Below, one piece after another: positions 36,070 through 47,562 of a DNA stretch of 64,000 bases. Position 1 is the first letter of the stretch; every line of letters starts with the position of its first letter. The position numbers and the translations under genes are program-made. The stretch is from Smallanthus sonchifolius. Taxonomy: Eukaryota; Streptophyta; Magnoliopsida; Asterales; Asteraceae. The notes under the pieces are model-generated. The model made no database searches. It was not told where the DNA came from and saw nothing but the letters and a program-made list of their open reading frames with translations. Location: contig CM042029.1 in NCBI GenBank assembly GCA_023525975.1, positions 80,396,849 through 80,460,848 of the forward strand. The letters run 5' to 3'.

Positions 36070-36969
36070 AATCTTTTTTTTTTGTACAGACTACAGGAGA
36101 TTTTTACTAAATTAATTCACCATTATTACCATTGACTCAATTTTTTTTTTAAATTATCATTAAAAGTGAATATTAAAAAAAATTAAGAATTAAAAAATAG
36201 GAGATTTAAAAAAAACGAGTTTTTAGTGTTTTATCATTAAATAAACAAGTTTTAAAAAATTTATTATTTAAAAAACAAGATTTTTTAATTTTACATATAA
36301 AATTTGAAAATACTACTTCTGTATTTTAAATCAGTATCTGTTAGATTAAAGTTTACTAATATTTAGTTAGTAGTTTTTTAATTAAGTTTGATATTTATAA
36401 ATAAAAATTTTATTTTGATTTTGAAATTTTAACAATTAGTTTCTAGTTAAAATTAAGAAATCTATAAATATTTTTTTAAAGTATATTATATTTTAAACTT
36501 TAATTTTTTTAAAATGACGAAATTTAAAAAGAATATGTTTGGTTTTAATTCTAATTTATTATTTTAATTTTTTTCATATTTAATTTTAAAATTTTAAATT
36601 TAAATTGTGTTGATAATTTAAATTACAACTTAAATATTTATAAATATGTTACAACATCAAACTTAAAGTTTTTACAAAAAGCTGATAGAGTTTCAAAAAG
36701 TCTAATAAAATGGAGAAATAAAGTATGCAAATAAATCGTTGACCAATTTGATTATCTTCGATTTATTTGACTCTCTACTGGGTTCAATTAGGGTCGCACC
36801 GTTTGTGACCCTTTTTCAAACGGTTTTGGCTATTTTATGGTTTCAATCATTGTGAAAAATAAACTCTCTTATTTGTTGCATTTAGTGGATGTTAAACATG
36901 TAATAGTTACCAATATCATGTCAAATGTTTTAACGTTTCATCACGTGTAACACAGGAAGTTAAAGCTAC
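36070..36969 (+). mobile_element. Inverted relative of the 33438-35040 Helitron
   Basis: Plus strand aligns with the minus strand of 34380-35040 over about 600 bp (for example the shared ACATATAAAATTTGAAAATA). It ends TCACGTGTAACACAGGA, AGTTAAAG, CTAC at 36966-36969, a mutated form of the family's 3' end. No helicase remains. Confidence 0.62.
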
Positions 36970-37093
36970 AGATAGTGAAAAGAAATAAGATGTTTAAAAT
37001 GACTGGTAGTAAATTGAAAATGAAATAGAATTATGATATAATGAATAGATGCTTTGGATTCTTGAAAGATCGTGGCTACCAGCTTTTCCCAAA

Positions 37094-38307
37094 GAGTAAA
37101 CTTCAGTTTTTGTCCCTGAGGTTTGAACCAAACTTCAGGTTTCATCCCCCTGTAACACATATCATCCCTGACGTTTTATGTTTTAACAGTTTCTGTCCCT
37201 GGTCCTTAAATCCGTTAAAATTTCTGTTAGTTTTAATATAAAATTACTTATATACCCCTTAGGCTAACTCCATCTTCTTCAATAAACCTGATGTGGCGGT
37301 CTCCAACCTCCATCATCACCACACAACACTTTTGAGAGAGAGACACCTTCATCTTCTCCATCCGTTTTCCGGGCATGGCAGGTGGCGGTGGTGACTCCTA
37401 CGACTCAGATGTGACCAACTCCATCCCCACCTTCTACTCTTTTCTGATCCCAACCATAGTCTAGGTGAAGCAGCCGTCCTTTTCAACCGACGAAGCACAA
37501 ACGATATCTCTGATGACCAGGGGCAGTGGTTATGGTGGATTAGGGTTCCGTCATCTTGGGGAACAATCCCAACGACAAATAGCACACCAAATCCGTGTTC
37601 CTATTCAAGAAGATCTAGAATGCTATAATTCCATTAGAATAACACTTTAGTAGTCAAACTACAATCTAGTCATTACAGTCCATCAATATCGTGGGAAAAT
37701 AACATCACAAATTTCAATAAAAAGTGAACTAAAACAGATCTAAAAAACTCGAATCGTCATAAGAGATCAGCATTACATTAGACTATTAGAGATCGGCATT
37801 TACAAAACGAAATCAAAACTAAAAGAAGAACACATAGTTCAAAGCTCATAACTCACCGGAATCACCGGAATCCCTAAGGCCAGCACTAGAGCTACTGCGA
37901 CGAACATTAGAGTTCTTCGATTTGAAGGAATAATTCTGAGATTCGCAAGAAGAGCTCGTTGAACACGATCCACCTTCGCAGGACCTCTACCATTTCTATA
38001 CGAAGCCATCGCTGTAACTTCAAATTGAACGCCGCCGCTATGTTGCCGCCACCACTGCCGATGAATTCATGAAAACCTATGTGAAATTTGTTTATAGGAG
38101 ATGTGAAAATTTGACGGACACATGTACGATGGAGTTAGCCTAAGGGTATATCAGTAATTTTACATTAAAACTAACAGAAATTTTAACGGGGTTAAGGATC
38201 AGGGACGGAAACTGTTAAAACATAAAACGTAAGGGATGATATGTGTTATAGAGGGACGAAACCTGAAGTTTGGTTCAAACCTCAGGGACGAAAATTCAAC
38301 TTTACTC
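37094..38307. mobile_element. Mutator-like element carrying host exon sequence (Pack-MULE)
   Basis: Terminal inverted repeats of about 190 bp (GAGTAAACTTCAGTTTTTGT at left; GAGTAAAGTTGAATTTTCGT at right) and a perfect 9-bp TSD TTTCCCAAA (37085-37093 and 38308-38316), the Mutator hallmark. The 830-bp interior is GC-richer, contains an exon-like segment with start codon and splice donor (37857-38009) and lacks a transposase. Confidence 0.92.
37857..38009 (-). pseudogene. Captured first exon of an unidentified host gene
   Basis: Minus strand ATG at 38007-38009 opens 51 codons, beginning MASYRNGRGPAKVDRVQRAL, with a hydrophobic stretch (TLMFVAVALVLALGIPVI) that could be a membrane helix or signal anchor, and ends exactly at a consensus donor G|GTGAGT (37856). 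A GC-rich leader precedes it and T-rich intron-like sequence follows. I do not recognise the parent gene. The rest of the gene is absent, so this is a fragment carried by the Pack-MULE. Confidence 0.6.
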
Positions 38308-38566
38308 TTTCCCAAATGTGTACCATAGATACATGATACATACATACATGGATAAAAAAAATTATATTAAAGGTTGAATAAATTAAGAAAGAGAATAAAT
38401 AAATACTTAAAATCAATATGAGCATACAACATTAAAGAAGAAAAAGATAATAAAAGGATTTACACATATTATAATTTAATATCATTAGAATCACTGGTCG
38501 ACCTATTTATTGAATCCTTAATATTTAGTTAGTTTTTTTTATTAAAATATATTTCTAAAAGTAAAT

Positions 38567-39070
38567 TGTAGGTCCCTAGAGTCTCGTTGCACAGCGAAAA
38601 AACAAAGATCTGTTCGTCGATTTGCGTGGGAACATAGGAAACGAGATAGAGAAAAACATGAACAAACAAACAAGAGAATCAAGCGATACGTAATCCATAA
38701 CAAAGAAATCATCCCGTATTACAGACCACATACCGAAGGAGTACATATCTCTCGTCTACGATCACGATCTAGGGGCGGGAGAGCTCATCCCGCCCGGACA
38801 CCTCTCAACCTAGTTCCAGAGTTCAACCTACAAATGAAGACAAGTCTTCTATTTGTAGGGGATGGAACACTTCCTGCGTACTTGGCTAAGTACGCAGGAA
38901 ATTGGTCGTGCATATTTGACAAGTACGCCGGGCAAAAGCTTTGCGTACTTCCTAAGTACGCGAGACCAATTTGGTGTACAGGCTAAGTATGCAGGAACAC
39001 CTTCCTGCGTACTAGCCTAATATACCGATACATAGAATTTTATCTATAATTACCAAAACCTGCACCTACA
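38567..39070. repeat. Solo LTR with palindrome array
   Basis: 504 bp, ends TGTAGGT...ACCTACA (7-bp inverted termini), flanked by TSD TAAAT (38562-38566 and 39071-39075). No internal region: the product of LTR-LTR recombination. Positions 38865-39020 hold four to five modules of GCGTACTT/AAGTACGC type, the same arms as in element B although the rest of the LTR is unrelated. The class (copia or gypsy) is not determined. Confidence 0.88.
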
Positions 39071-39075
39071 TAAAT

Positions 39076-39601
39076 AAAAAAGATGACATTTATTCCTTAT
39101 GTATATACTTTTAAAAAATAATAAAAAATATAAAAAAAATCGCATGCAACTAAATCAACTAAAACGATAACTAAATAAATGAATGTAGTAAAACAAGAAA
39201 TCTTACCCTTCGAGCAATGTTTTCAGATCCGGATCGGACGTCGAACCAGTCCTCTTACCGGTCCACTTGTTGGACCAGTCGAACCGGTCGGACTGGATTT
39301 AAGAACCGGACGACGTCACAAATAATATAAAAAATATAACCATATATAAATAAGTAAATAAAATATGAAAAAATTTATTTATAGTGTAAATACATAATTT
39401 TAATGAAATATGATATTTAAAGAAATAAATATATTCTCTAAAATACTATATTAATATAACATAAGATTTTAAGAAGAAAAAACAATGTTTATATATATAT
39501 ATATATATGTATATATTATAATTGTTCAACCTTCTTTTTTTAAGAGTAAATTACAAAAACCAACATTTACACATGCCACCTGAAATCTCACGGACGACGT
39601 T
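39076..39601. other. Spacer
   Basis: AT-rich with a short (TA)n at about 39490. GAGTAAATTACAAAAACC at about 39545 resembles a Mutator-like terminus, but I see no partner. Positions 39602-39606 are the left TSD of the TRIM. Confidence 0.4.
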
Positions 39602-39606
39602 ATGTT

Positions 39607-40792
39607 TGAAAGATTTAATATTGATAGATATAATTATTAATATTAGTTTATTGATTATTTTGGTTGAGTTCGTATTAGAGTAGGAGTGAGTTTGTTTGAT
39701 TTTTTAATTATTTAATTGAGTTTAAGTTAGGTTAGGATTAGTATGGAGTTTATTATAAATAGATGGTTAGAAGTCATTGTAAAATGTGGCTTTGGATTTC
39801 AATATTAATAAAAGAGTCGATCTTAGGTTGAGATCAAATTAAGTGTTCGTGATCTTGGGTCTGATTTTCAACAATTGGTATGAGAGCTTGGAGAAAAAGA
39901 AATTCGAGTTGAGAGTCGTTTTTTCGATAAAGGGGAGCAGCCCCTGTGGCTGCAGGGCTGCAAATCAAAGAAGATAGATGGGAGTTGCTGAAATTTCGAC
40001 CTGTGAGAGCTCGAATTGTGAAAGCGTATGTGAAGTTCCAAACGAAGGGTTGTGCGAGTCAACCAAGGAAGATATCGATCTGAGCGATTCAGATTGAATG
40101 AAGGATTAATCACATGCGAATGGTGTATGGATCTGTAAAGTGTTTACCTGTGCGATTCAGGGTGGTACGGTGTGATACCGGTGAGGAACGTGGTTGTCAA
40201 TCTGAGATAAATTGACTAGTAACCAAGACAGATTTGTGATCAGCGAGTGATCAAACAGGGGCGAAAATTGTGTGTGAGATTGGATTGAAGACCGTGTGAA
40301 ACGGGGCAAAGAATTTGAGTGATTCAGATTGGGAATAAAGTTGTGATACCTGTGTAGAAGAAAGGCTGTGAAGGTGATTAAACTTGAGTGATTCAAGTTG
40401 GCGTGAAAGACTTGAGTGATTTGGGGTATTGATAATGAAGATCATGATTGTGATTATCATAATGGTTTTGAAAGTTACGGTTCTTGCTGGGAATTCAAGA
40501 TCTAGATGGCACAAATCAAGATTAAGGGGGAGAATGAAAGATTTAATCTTAATAAAGATAATTATTAATATTAGTTTATTAATTGTTTGATTGAGTTCGT
40601 ATTAGAGTAGGAGCGAGTTTGTTTTTTTATTTAATTGAGTTTGAGTTAGGTTATGATTAATATGGAGTTTGTTATAAATAAATAGTTAAAAGTAATTGTA
40701 AAGTGTGACTTTTACTTTCAATATTAATAAAAGAGTAGATCTTAGGTTGAGATCAAATTCTGTGTTTATAATCTTGGGTTTGATTTCCAACA
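39607..40792 (+). mobile_element. TRIM/SMART element, complete
   Basis: 1186 bp with LTRs of 267 bp (39607-39873) and 258 bp (40535-40792), TGAAAGATTTAAT...CAACA, and TSD ATGTT (39602-39606 and 40793-40797). PBS TTGGTATGAGAGC (39875) and polypurine tract ATTAAGGGGGAGAA (40521-40534). The 661-bp interior has no coding domain, only GTGAGTGATTCAGATT-like repeats. Terminal-repeat miniatures depend on other elements. Confidence 0.93.
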
Positions 40793-41012
40793 ATGTTTCT
40801 TATGATCGAGATTCTAAAGCACAATGTATTAGATAGTTTCACAAAGAAAAATAACTTTAACAAAAGACAATGAAGAACCGTGCTCTAAGAACAAAATCAA
40901 AAGTAAAAAAGAAAAAGTATCGAACAACTAATAACTAAAAGAGTTAACTACATGGATGGTAAGGTTTAAAAGTAAGAAGTTTAAGTACTAACTTTTAATT
41001 TTATTTTATAAT

Positions 41013-41370
41013 TGTGGATGTAATTTTCTAAATGGGTTAAAAACCAAGGATTTAGTCTAAGCCCAGCAGGTCTATTAAGGTTAGGTTTTCCCCCTCTGTA
41101 AATGAGGGGTCATCTTCAAGAAGAACAAATTATAATTTTCCTCTCTAGCTCACACTCTATTTACACACACTATTATGAGCTCTCGACTGACTTGAGCGTT
41201 GGAGTGCCCTCGGAGCTACGGCTCCCGGGCCCTCTAAAGAGCGTGTCCCTGTGATTGCAGATATGAGAGGAATCACTTGACCCCTCCGACGATCCGAGAT
41301 GTGGTTGTCTTCTCCTTCTCGTTGAAGCTTCTGACCCTAAACCCACCTTGGCCGGAATTTTGCTTCTTCA
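41013..41370 (+). repeat. 5' LTR of element D
   Basis: 358 bp. Its TATA region is altered (CTCTGTAAATGAGG) compared with the 3' LTR. Confidence 0.92.
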
Positions 41371-41390
41371 ATGGCGCCATCCGTGGGACC
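41371..41390 (+). other. Primer binding site of element D
   Basis: ATGGCGCCATCCGTGGGACC directly follows the LTR. TGGCGCCRTCYGTGGG is the common primer site form of several plant Ty3/gypsy lineages (family knowledge); the tRNA is not assigned. Confidence 0.65.
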
Positions 41391-42501
41391 GACAACAGTC
41401 ATATCTCATTTTTCTCCACACCAACATTCAGATCTGCGGTCTTTGGGTATACATGATTTCAGATCTGGACCATTCGACTTCACATCTCATTTCCCTCTAC
41501 ATCAACATTCAGATCTGTATTTCTCATAAGTTTTGGCTTTGAAACGTTCAGATATGTGTTAGTTTTACCTCTGTATATGTTTTCTGGATTCGGATCTAAT
41601 GTTCAGATTTGTTCTCCGTCAAGCTGTATATGCGTCAAACATCGAGATAAGTTTTTGCAATTTATTTGTCATCTCCTTCAAGTATGATAAACACTTTATA
41701 CCGTTTTATACTATTTTTGTTGGTTTCTAAAAAGAGGCTGGTACCAACAACCACTAGGTCTTAGAGTAGACCTTCAAGGCAACGCTACCTCTGAAAATCC
41801 CATAAAATGTTTTATGTGGACCCATCCACATTCATATGATTACATTGAATATATTTGCAGAGTTCACCGGAGTTCTAAGTTGTTTCACTCGGCTCAATTT
41901 ACAAGCCTTCTCTGACGGATGATTTTCCTGGTCGCGCGACTGTGCTACTTCCGGCGGGTGGTTTTTAAGCCCGCGCCACCTTCAGCGGGTGATCTTCCAT
42001 ACCACCTCCGGTGGATATCTCATTGTCACGCTCTCTCCGCCGAATTATTCCGTTGGGCGCATCACTTCCTACGGGTGATTCTTCGGTCGCGCGATCCCTT
42101 CTGCCTGGATCTGACGTTCATTATCGCCAACGATGTTCTCTCTGCCTGGTCGGGAGAGACTAGTTATCAACCCGCGCATCTAAAAGAGTTTCTCGCGGAG
42201 TTTAGTTGCCGCGTAACCTCGCCGGTGGCCACAGTAAAGTTGCTGCCGCGCCATCTCCTGCAACTTATATGGCTTCTCATGTTACCTTCCCCCCGCGAGC
42301 CAACCCCGTATTCCCTTGGTCTAGAGAACCCCTATCATGACCAATACCTCCTGTTGTTTGAAAGTGAAGACTGCCACGCTTGGCGTGCTAGCGTTCTTCG
42401 CCGCCATATAATTGGCAAATACGTGGACCCGGCGTCTAAATCGGCACTCATCGGAGTTGCGCTCATTATATTTTGAACAATACGACAACCTCGAGATAAG
42501 T
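41391..42501 (+). other. Element D left interior
   Basis: ATTCAGATCTG-type repeats (41420-41620), then degenerate repeats containing GGCGGGTG or CAGCGGGTGATCTTCC (41930-42080). A 185-codon ORF (41919-42476) runs through the repeats and shows no known domain; I do not call it a gene. Confidence 0.5.
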
Positions 42502-42963
42502 TTACCATTTATCGTCTATTCTTTTCCTTAATATGCATGTATTGATGCTTAAGATACAAGTACGGTAAGCAGTGGTGAAGAAAATTAACATAAAATGCCT
42601 CTCTTTGTTAAAGTTTTTTGTACTAGTCTTATCACTGAGCACGCATGGCTTATACCGTACAACCACCAAGGCATCAACTAGATAAGGAACATGAACTATT
42701 TCTTTTTCATAAACGCATCTGGATATGTATATCTCAGAGAAATTTTCGGATCTCCAATTGAAGTCTGAAGACCGCTCATCCCTGATTTTCTTTGTCGTCC
42801 CATCTGGGTGGATGGTTTCTATAAAGGCGTTACTTCCAACTGATGTTTTTGTTATAACCGGGTGTGTTTCGGGAGTATCTGTAGCGCGCATCTGAATGCC
42901 ATCTTTGGTGGTCTGTCCACATCCAACACCAACCCCCACAATCTTTAAAGGAACAAGACCCAA
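42502..42963 (-). CDS. Unidentified ORF in element D
   Basis: 153 codons on the minus strand, opposite to the element, stopping just short of the CACTA insertion. The first 105 residues look protein-like (KIVGVGVGCGQTTKDG, then VDALVVVRYKPCVLSD); the last 45 are low quality. I recognise no family. It could be part of a captured host gene whose upstream part continues at 49135, where the pre-insertion sequence would resume, but no frame across the junction stays open for long. Confidence 0.3.
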   Translation of the reverse strand: MGLVPLKIVGVGVGCGQTTKDGIQMRATDTPETHPVITKTSVGSNAFIETIHPDGTTKKIRDERSSDFNWRSENFSEIYISRCVYEKEIVHVPYLVDALVVVRYKPCVLSDKTSTKNFNKERHFMLIFFTTAYRTCILSINTCILRKRIDDKW

Positions 42964-43000
42964 CTCATCTCACACTACAACAATATCACCCTATATCGAC

Positions 43001-43375
43001 GACTTTTTTTGACCCTATAGCGACGACTTGTCGTCGGGATAGCTTATGCCGACGACATATCGTCGGGATAGGTGTCGTCGGGATTGCTTCGTCCCAATAG
43101 CCCAAGATTGTCGTCGGGATAGGTGTCGTCGGGATAGGTCAGCCTATACCGACGACTTGTCGTCGGTATATGGTTTAATTAAAAAATTCAAAAATAAATT
43201 CTATACCGACGACATGTCGTCGGTATAGAGTCCAACCCTGTACCGACGACATGTCGTCGGTATAGGTTGACCCTATTCCGACGATATGTCGTCGGTATAG
43301 GGTTTTTTTGTTTTTTTTTTAATTTTTGAAAAAGACCTATAGCGACGACATGTCGTCGGTATAGGTCTTTTCTGT
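43001..43375. repeat. Left subterminal palindromes of the CACTA element
   Basis: Seven to eight copies of the GACGACATGTCGTC palindrome with flanking ATAGG or TATAC arms, closely spaced. In CACTA elements such subterminal repeats are the binding sites of the TnpA-like protein (family knowledge). Confidence 0.92.
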
Positions 43376-43643
43376 TTTTTTTTAATTTTTTTTATTTTTA
43401 ATATTTTATCCAGAAATATTAAATTTCTAAAAACAAAAACCTGCAAATCATAAATATAAACCATTCAAACATTCAAATCGGATAAAAATTAATGTCCGGA
43501 ACATAAACCAAACATCCAAATTGTTCGACACACAAACTTGTTCGGCACACAAATTTGTTCAACAAATCAAACATTCAAAACATAAACTTGTTCGACACAC
43601 AAATATGCAAATTGTTCAAGACAAATACCAACAAAAAAGGCAA

Positions 43644-43796
43644 AGGCTCAACAACTCCAAGCTAATTATCATCGCTGCTAGTTCGACGATCCCACATTCG
43701 ACGCATTTCATCCATTTGTCGTTGCATTTCAAGCATTTGTTGATTATGTGTACGACATTCTTCCTCTCGTCAACCGCAACGAGTTTCAAACTTGTA
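43644..43796 (-). pseudogene. Remnant of a CACTA TnpA/Ptta-like 3' exon
   Basis: Minus strand reads ECRTHNQQMLEMQRQMDEMR then RMWDRRTSSDDN and stop, a Met/Gln-rich coil like the C-terminus of plant En/Spm-associated proteins. An AG acceptor-like site (TTGTTACAAG) lies just upstream and a stop interrupts the first codons. A donor-like GAAG|GTAAGTA near 44396 and its duplicate near 45391 could start the preceding intron. Confidence 0.42.
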
Positions 43797-43839
43797 ACAA
43801 AATTAAATAAAGTTACATATACATACAAACATACATAAG

Positions 43840-45560
43840 CATATGAATAAATACTCTCTTATATACCTACACATCACAATTACATACATACATAAATAAA
43901 AGCCCAATTACATAATTACAAATATATACACACAAACATACATACATAAATAAATGTCCAATTACATAATTACAAACATATAGATACAAACATACATACA
44001 CATATATACATTCATATTAACTAATCATCATAAACACAAATTACACACATACATACAACCTAATCATCAAAACTAATCATCAAAAATATAAATTACACAC
44101 ATACATACAAACTAAACATTCAAACTAATCATCATAAAGACAAATTACACACATACAAACACTAAATTACATAAACTAAATTATATAAAATAATCACACA
44201 TCTAAACCAAATGACCTAAACTAATCATAATTTAATAATTCCATCATACATACAAATATACATATTCATACATACAAATATACATATTCATACATACAAA
44301 CATACATACATACACATACATACAAAATCATAAAAATCTTAGATCTAAATCAAATTTCATCACAAATTAGTAATTAAAACGAGTACTTACCTTCACAAAG
44401 CTAGAAATTAAGAAATGGTGAAATTCCTCCAAAACCTAACCAAAATAAACAAACAAAACTTCAAAATCTTGAAAAAGTAGCTAAAATATGAAACCCGGAT
44501 GTTACCTCACCTTAAATCCCGAGAGTTTTTATGAAAGTTGCTCCCAATAAATACCATCTTATATACCTACACATCATAATTACATACATATATATATAAA
44601 TAAAAGCCCAATTACATAATTACAAACATATACATACAAACATAAATAAATGTCCAATTACATAATTACAAACATATACATACAAACATACATACACATA
44701 TATACATTCATATTAACTAATCATCATAAACACAAATTACACACATACATACAAACTAATCATCCAAACTAATCATCATAAACATAAATTGCACACATAC
44801 ATACAAACTAAACATTCAAACTAATCATTATAAACACAAAATACACACATACATACATATACATACAAACACTAATTTACATAAACTAAATTATATAAAA
44901 TAAGCACACATCTAAACCAAATGACCTAAACTAATCATAATTTAATAATTCCATCATACATACAAAAATACATACTTATACATACATACATACACATACA
45001 TACAAAATCATAAAAATCTTAGATCTAAACCAAATTTCATCATAAACACAAATTACACACATACATACCAACTAAACATTCAAACTAATCATCATAAACA
45101 CAAATTACACACATACATACAAACTAAACATTAAAACTAATCATCATAAACACAAATTACACACATACATACACATACATACAAACACTAATTTACATAA
45201 ACTAAATTATATAAAATAAACACACATCTAAACCAAATGACATAAACTAATCATAATTTAATAATTCCATCATACAAATATACATACTCATACATACAAA
45301 CATACAAACATAACACATACATACAAAATCATAAAAATCTTTGATATAAACCAAATTTCAACACAAATTAGTAATTAAAACGAGTATTTACCTTCACAAA
45401 GCTAGAAATTCAAGAAATGGTGAAATTCCTCCAAAACCTAACCAAAATAAACAAACAAAACTTCAAAATCTTAAAAAATTAGCTAAAATATGAACCCGGA
45501 TGTTAGCTCACCTTAAATCCCGAAAGCTTGTGTGAAAGTTGCTTCCAAATAGCCCAAAAA
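43840..45560. repeat. Large tandem duplication of CATACATA-rich sequence
   Basis: Two copies, about 43840-44550 and 44555-45560. Each has long ACATACATA microsatellite stretches, the TTAGATCTAAA block and the same end (CAAAGCTAGAAATTAAGAAA, then AACCCGGATGTTA). The second copy contains an internal repeat of the microsatellite part. Confidence 0.85.
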
Positions 45561-45648
45561 CGCTGAAATCGCCGGAGAGACAGAATTGGGGAAGTTTTGG
45601 CTGAAAATGAAGTTCTGTCGTCTGTTTCCCTATTTGTTCACGCTGCAC

Positions 45649-46060
45649 CCTATAGCGACGACATGTCGTCGGCATAGGTCCACTCGTCGTTGGTACAGTG
45701 GCCTATAGCGACGACATGTCGTCGGCACAGGTTTCACATGATGTTGACCAGTCAATAAAGGTAAAAACACTATACCGACGACATGTCGTCGCCATAGGGT
45801 TTTCCAGAATTTTTTTTAATTTAAAAAAAAAATTATTAAATAAAAAAAAACAAAAAGAAAATCAAAATTAACCTATAGCGACGACATGTCGTCGCTATAT
45901 GTTTTCCCCAAAAATTCATTGGGCGCCAGTTTTCCCTCCAACCTGCCTCAACCCTATAGCGACGACATGTCGTCGCTATAGGGTGTCCCATTCAAAATTT
46001 TGGAAAAACCCTATCCCGACGACATGTCGTCGCCATAGGGTTTTCCAGAATTTTTTTTAA
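45649..46060. repeat. Internal palindrome cluster of the CACTA element
   Basis: Six copies of GACGACATGTCGTC. Their spacers (GGGTTTTCCAGAATTTTTTT and poly-A runs) recur in the right cluster at 48540-49110, so a block was duplicated. Confidence 0.9.
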
Positions 46061-46430
46061 TTTAAAAAAAAAATTATTAAGATAAAAAAATTAAAAGGGT
46101 TTTCCAGAATTTTTTTTAATTTAAAAAAAAATTTATTAAGATAAAAAAATTAAAGTTTTGAAATCCATATTTTTCTGTTTAAAATAAAAAATTTATTTTA
46201 TAATCAATATATATCCAATAGCACATAAATATATAAAAAAATAAATCAAACCAAAAATTTCTACAAAATTATAAAATCTCTAATTTATAATCAATATATA
46301 TCCATAGGATTTATTATTGTCAAGCAAAATTCTAATTCTCAACCTCCCATTCTAGCAGAACTTCCAAATCTCAATCACTGAAGAATTAAGTGGAAAATTC
46401 GTGAGAAAAATCGAAACCGTTACCTGAGCA

Positions 46431-46525
46431 AGATTCATGGAATAAGAAGAATTTTTAATCGGAACCCCACCGTGCAAGACATTAGAAGTCTGTTGATTGC
46501 CTTCACGATGTCTCGGACGTTTGTG
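46431..46525 (-). pseudogene. Possible captured exon, gene unknown
   Basis: Minus strand frame RPRHREGNQQTSNVLHGG then VPIKNSSYSMNLAQ ends at a donor CTTGCTCAG|GTAACG (about 46431). The upstream end runs into LTR-like debris. No family recognised. Confidence 0.35.
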
Positions 46526-46945
46526 AAACACCCAAGACCAGCCTGTATGGCCCCAAACTGGGTACCCTACAGTTGGTTCTCATCACTGGGTGTTCTCTTT
46601 AAAAATATTCGCTTTATTACAAACAATCAGTGGAAGTCTTAATTTAAAATAGTTGTAACCCTTTATAAACTCAATATCAATCTTAATCTTATCTTACAAA
46701 TGCCTACACACCAATCCGAGTAGCACCGCTCCCTAGCCAAGATACCTCACCTGCAAACAAGAAATACCATTTGATTGAACTCAGAACATTACAATCCTTT
46801 ATAAAACGGTTTGTCGTTTATTGACATGTTAATAACCCACACTTCAACACTAACCCATAAGGGTTCAACGACCCAAGATGTAACATCCCGATTTTTCATA
46901 AAATAACTGGGTTTGTAATTATGTAAATTATTGTAAAGGTTAACG
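46526..46945. repeat. LTR debris
   Basis: Contains TGTAACATCCCGATTTT (46877), the start form of chromovirus LTRs, and a block resembling the inner LTR part of element A (AGTGGAAGTCTTAA). Too short and mixed to assign. It ends in half a CACTA palindrome at 46955-46973. Confidence 0.5.
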
Positions 46946-47016
46946 GGTAATTAACCTATAGCGACGACATGTGAGAATGTAAAAAAGAAGGGTAATATAG
47001 GTACAATATTACATAC

Positions 47017-47534
47017 CTTCACATTTTGAATAAGAGATTTAATACTCTTAAGCTTTCTATGAGGCCATCTCTTTATATTAAGCTCTCTGCATCTTTTCTT
47101 CAACATGGTTAATCCCACCTTAAGTTTCTCGGCTGCCATGACTATTGGCAACTCAAAATGCTTCTCTATCTCTTCCAATTCCAACGGTCTCGACGGCCTC
47201 CGGCCACCGTGATCACCGGAACCACCACCATTGTGATCATCATTGGAACTTAGCAATGGCAACACATGACCGTCTCCCCAACACTCCCACAAGCTTATAT
47301 CTTTATCAATGGGATCGAAATATGAAAACCCTAAATCAGAAAAGTAATGTGATGAAACTCGGTTCATATCGAGAAGGTTGAAAAGTGCATCGTCATGCCT
47401 GCAAAAACAAAAACAAAAACCAAAATGGTGTTAGATTATGTTATTAAACTTGAGGTTCAAATGCAACTTGTTTTGTGACAAAATGTGTACCTGAAAAGAT
47501 CTTGATTGAAGTAGTGATAATAATTATCATTGAA
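47017..47534 (-). pseudogene. RKD-like: Captured RWP-RK (RKD-type) transcription factor exons
   Basis: Two exons on the minus strand. Exon at 47534-47491 ends NDNYYHYFNQDLF at donor CAG|GTACAC; exon 47398-47017 starts after acceptor TTTTTGCAG, continues HDDALFNLLDMNRV, and encodes the RWP-RK core: ELEEIEKHFELPIVMAAEKL then KVGLTMLKKRCRELNIKRWP and HRKLKSIKSLI, ending at donor GTGAAG|GTATGT. RWP-RK proteins bind DNA; the RKD subgroup acts in egg-cell and gametophyte development. Upstream and downstream exons are gone: the last intron is cut after about 45 bp by half a CACTA palindrome, and the first exon by the WAT1 piece. Introns are kept, so it was not copied from mRNA. The frame over the domain is intact. 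Confidence 0.85.
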
Positions 47535-47562
47535 GTAGATAATGCTAAATTAACATAATAAT

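Noticed and set aside
41919..42476. 185-codon ORF as a gene of element D
   Set aside because: Runs through degenerate GGCGGGTG repeats; no domain, and low-complexity composition.
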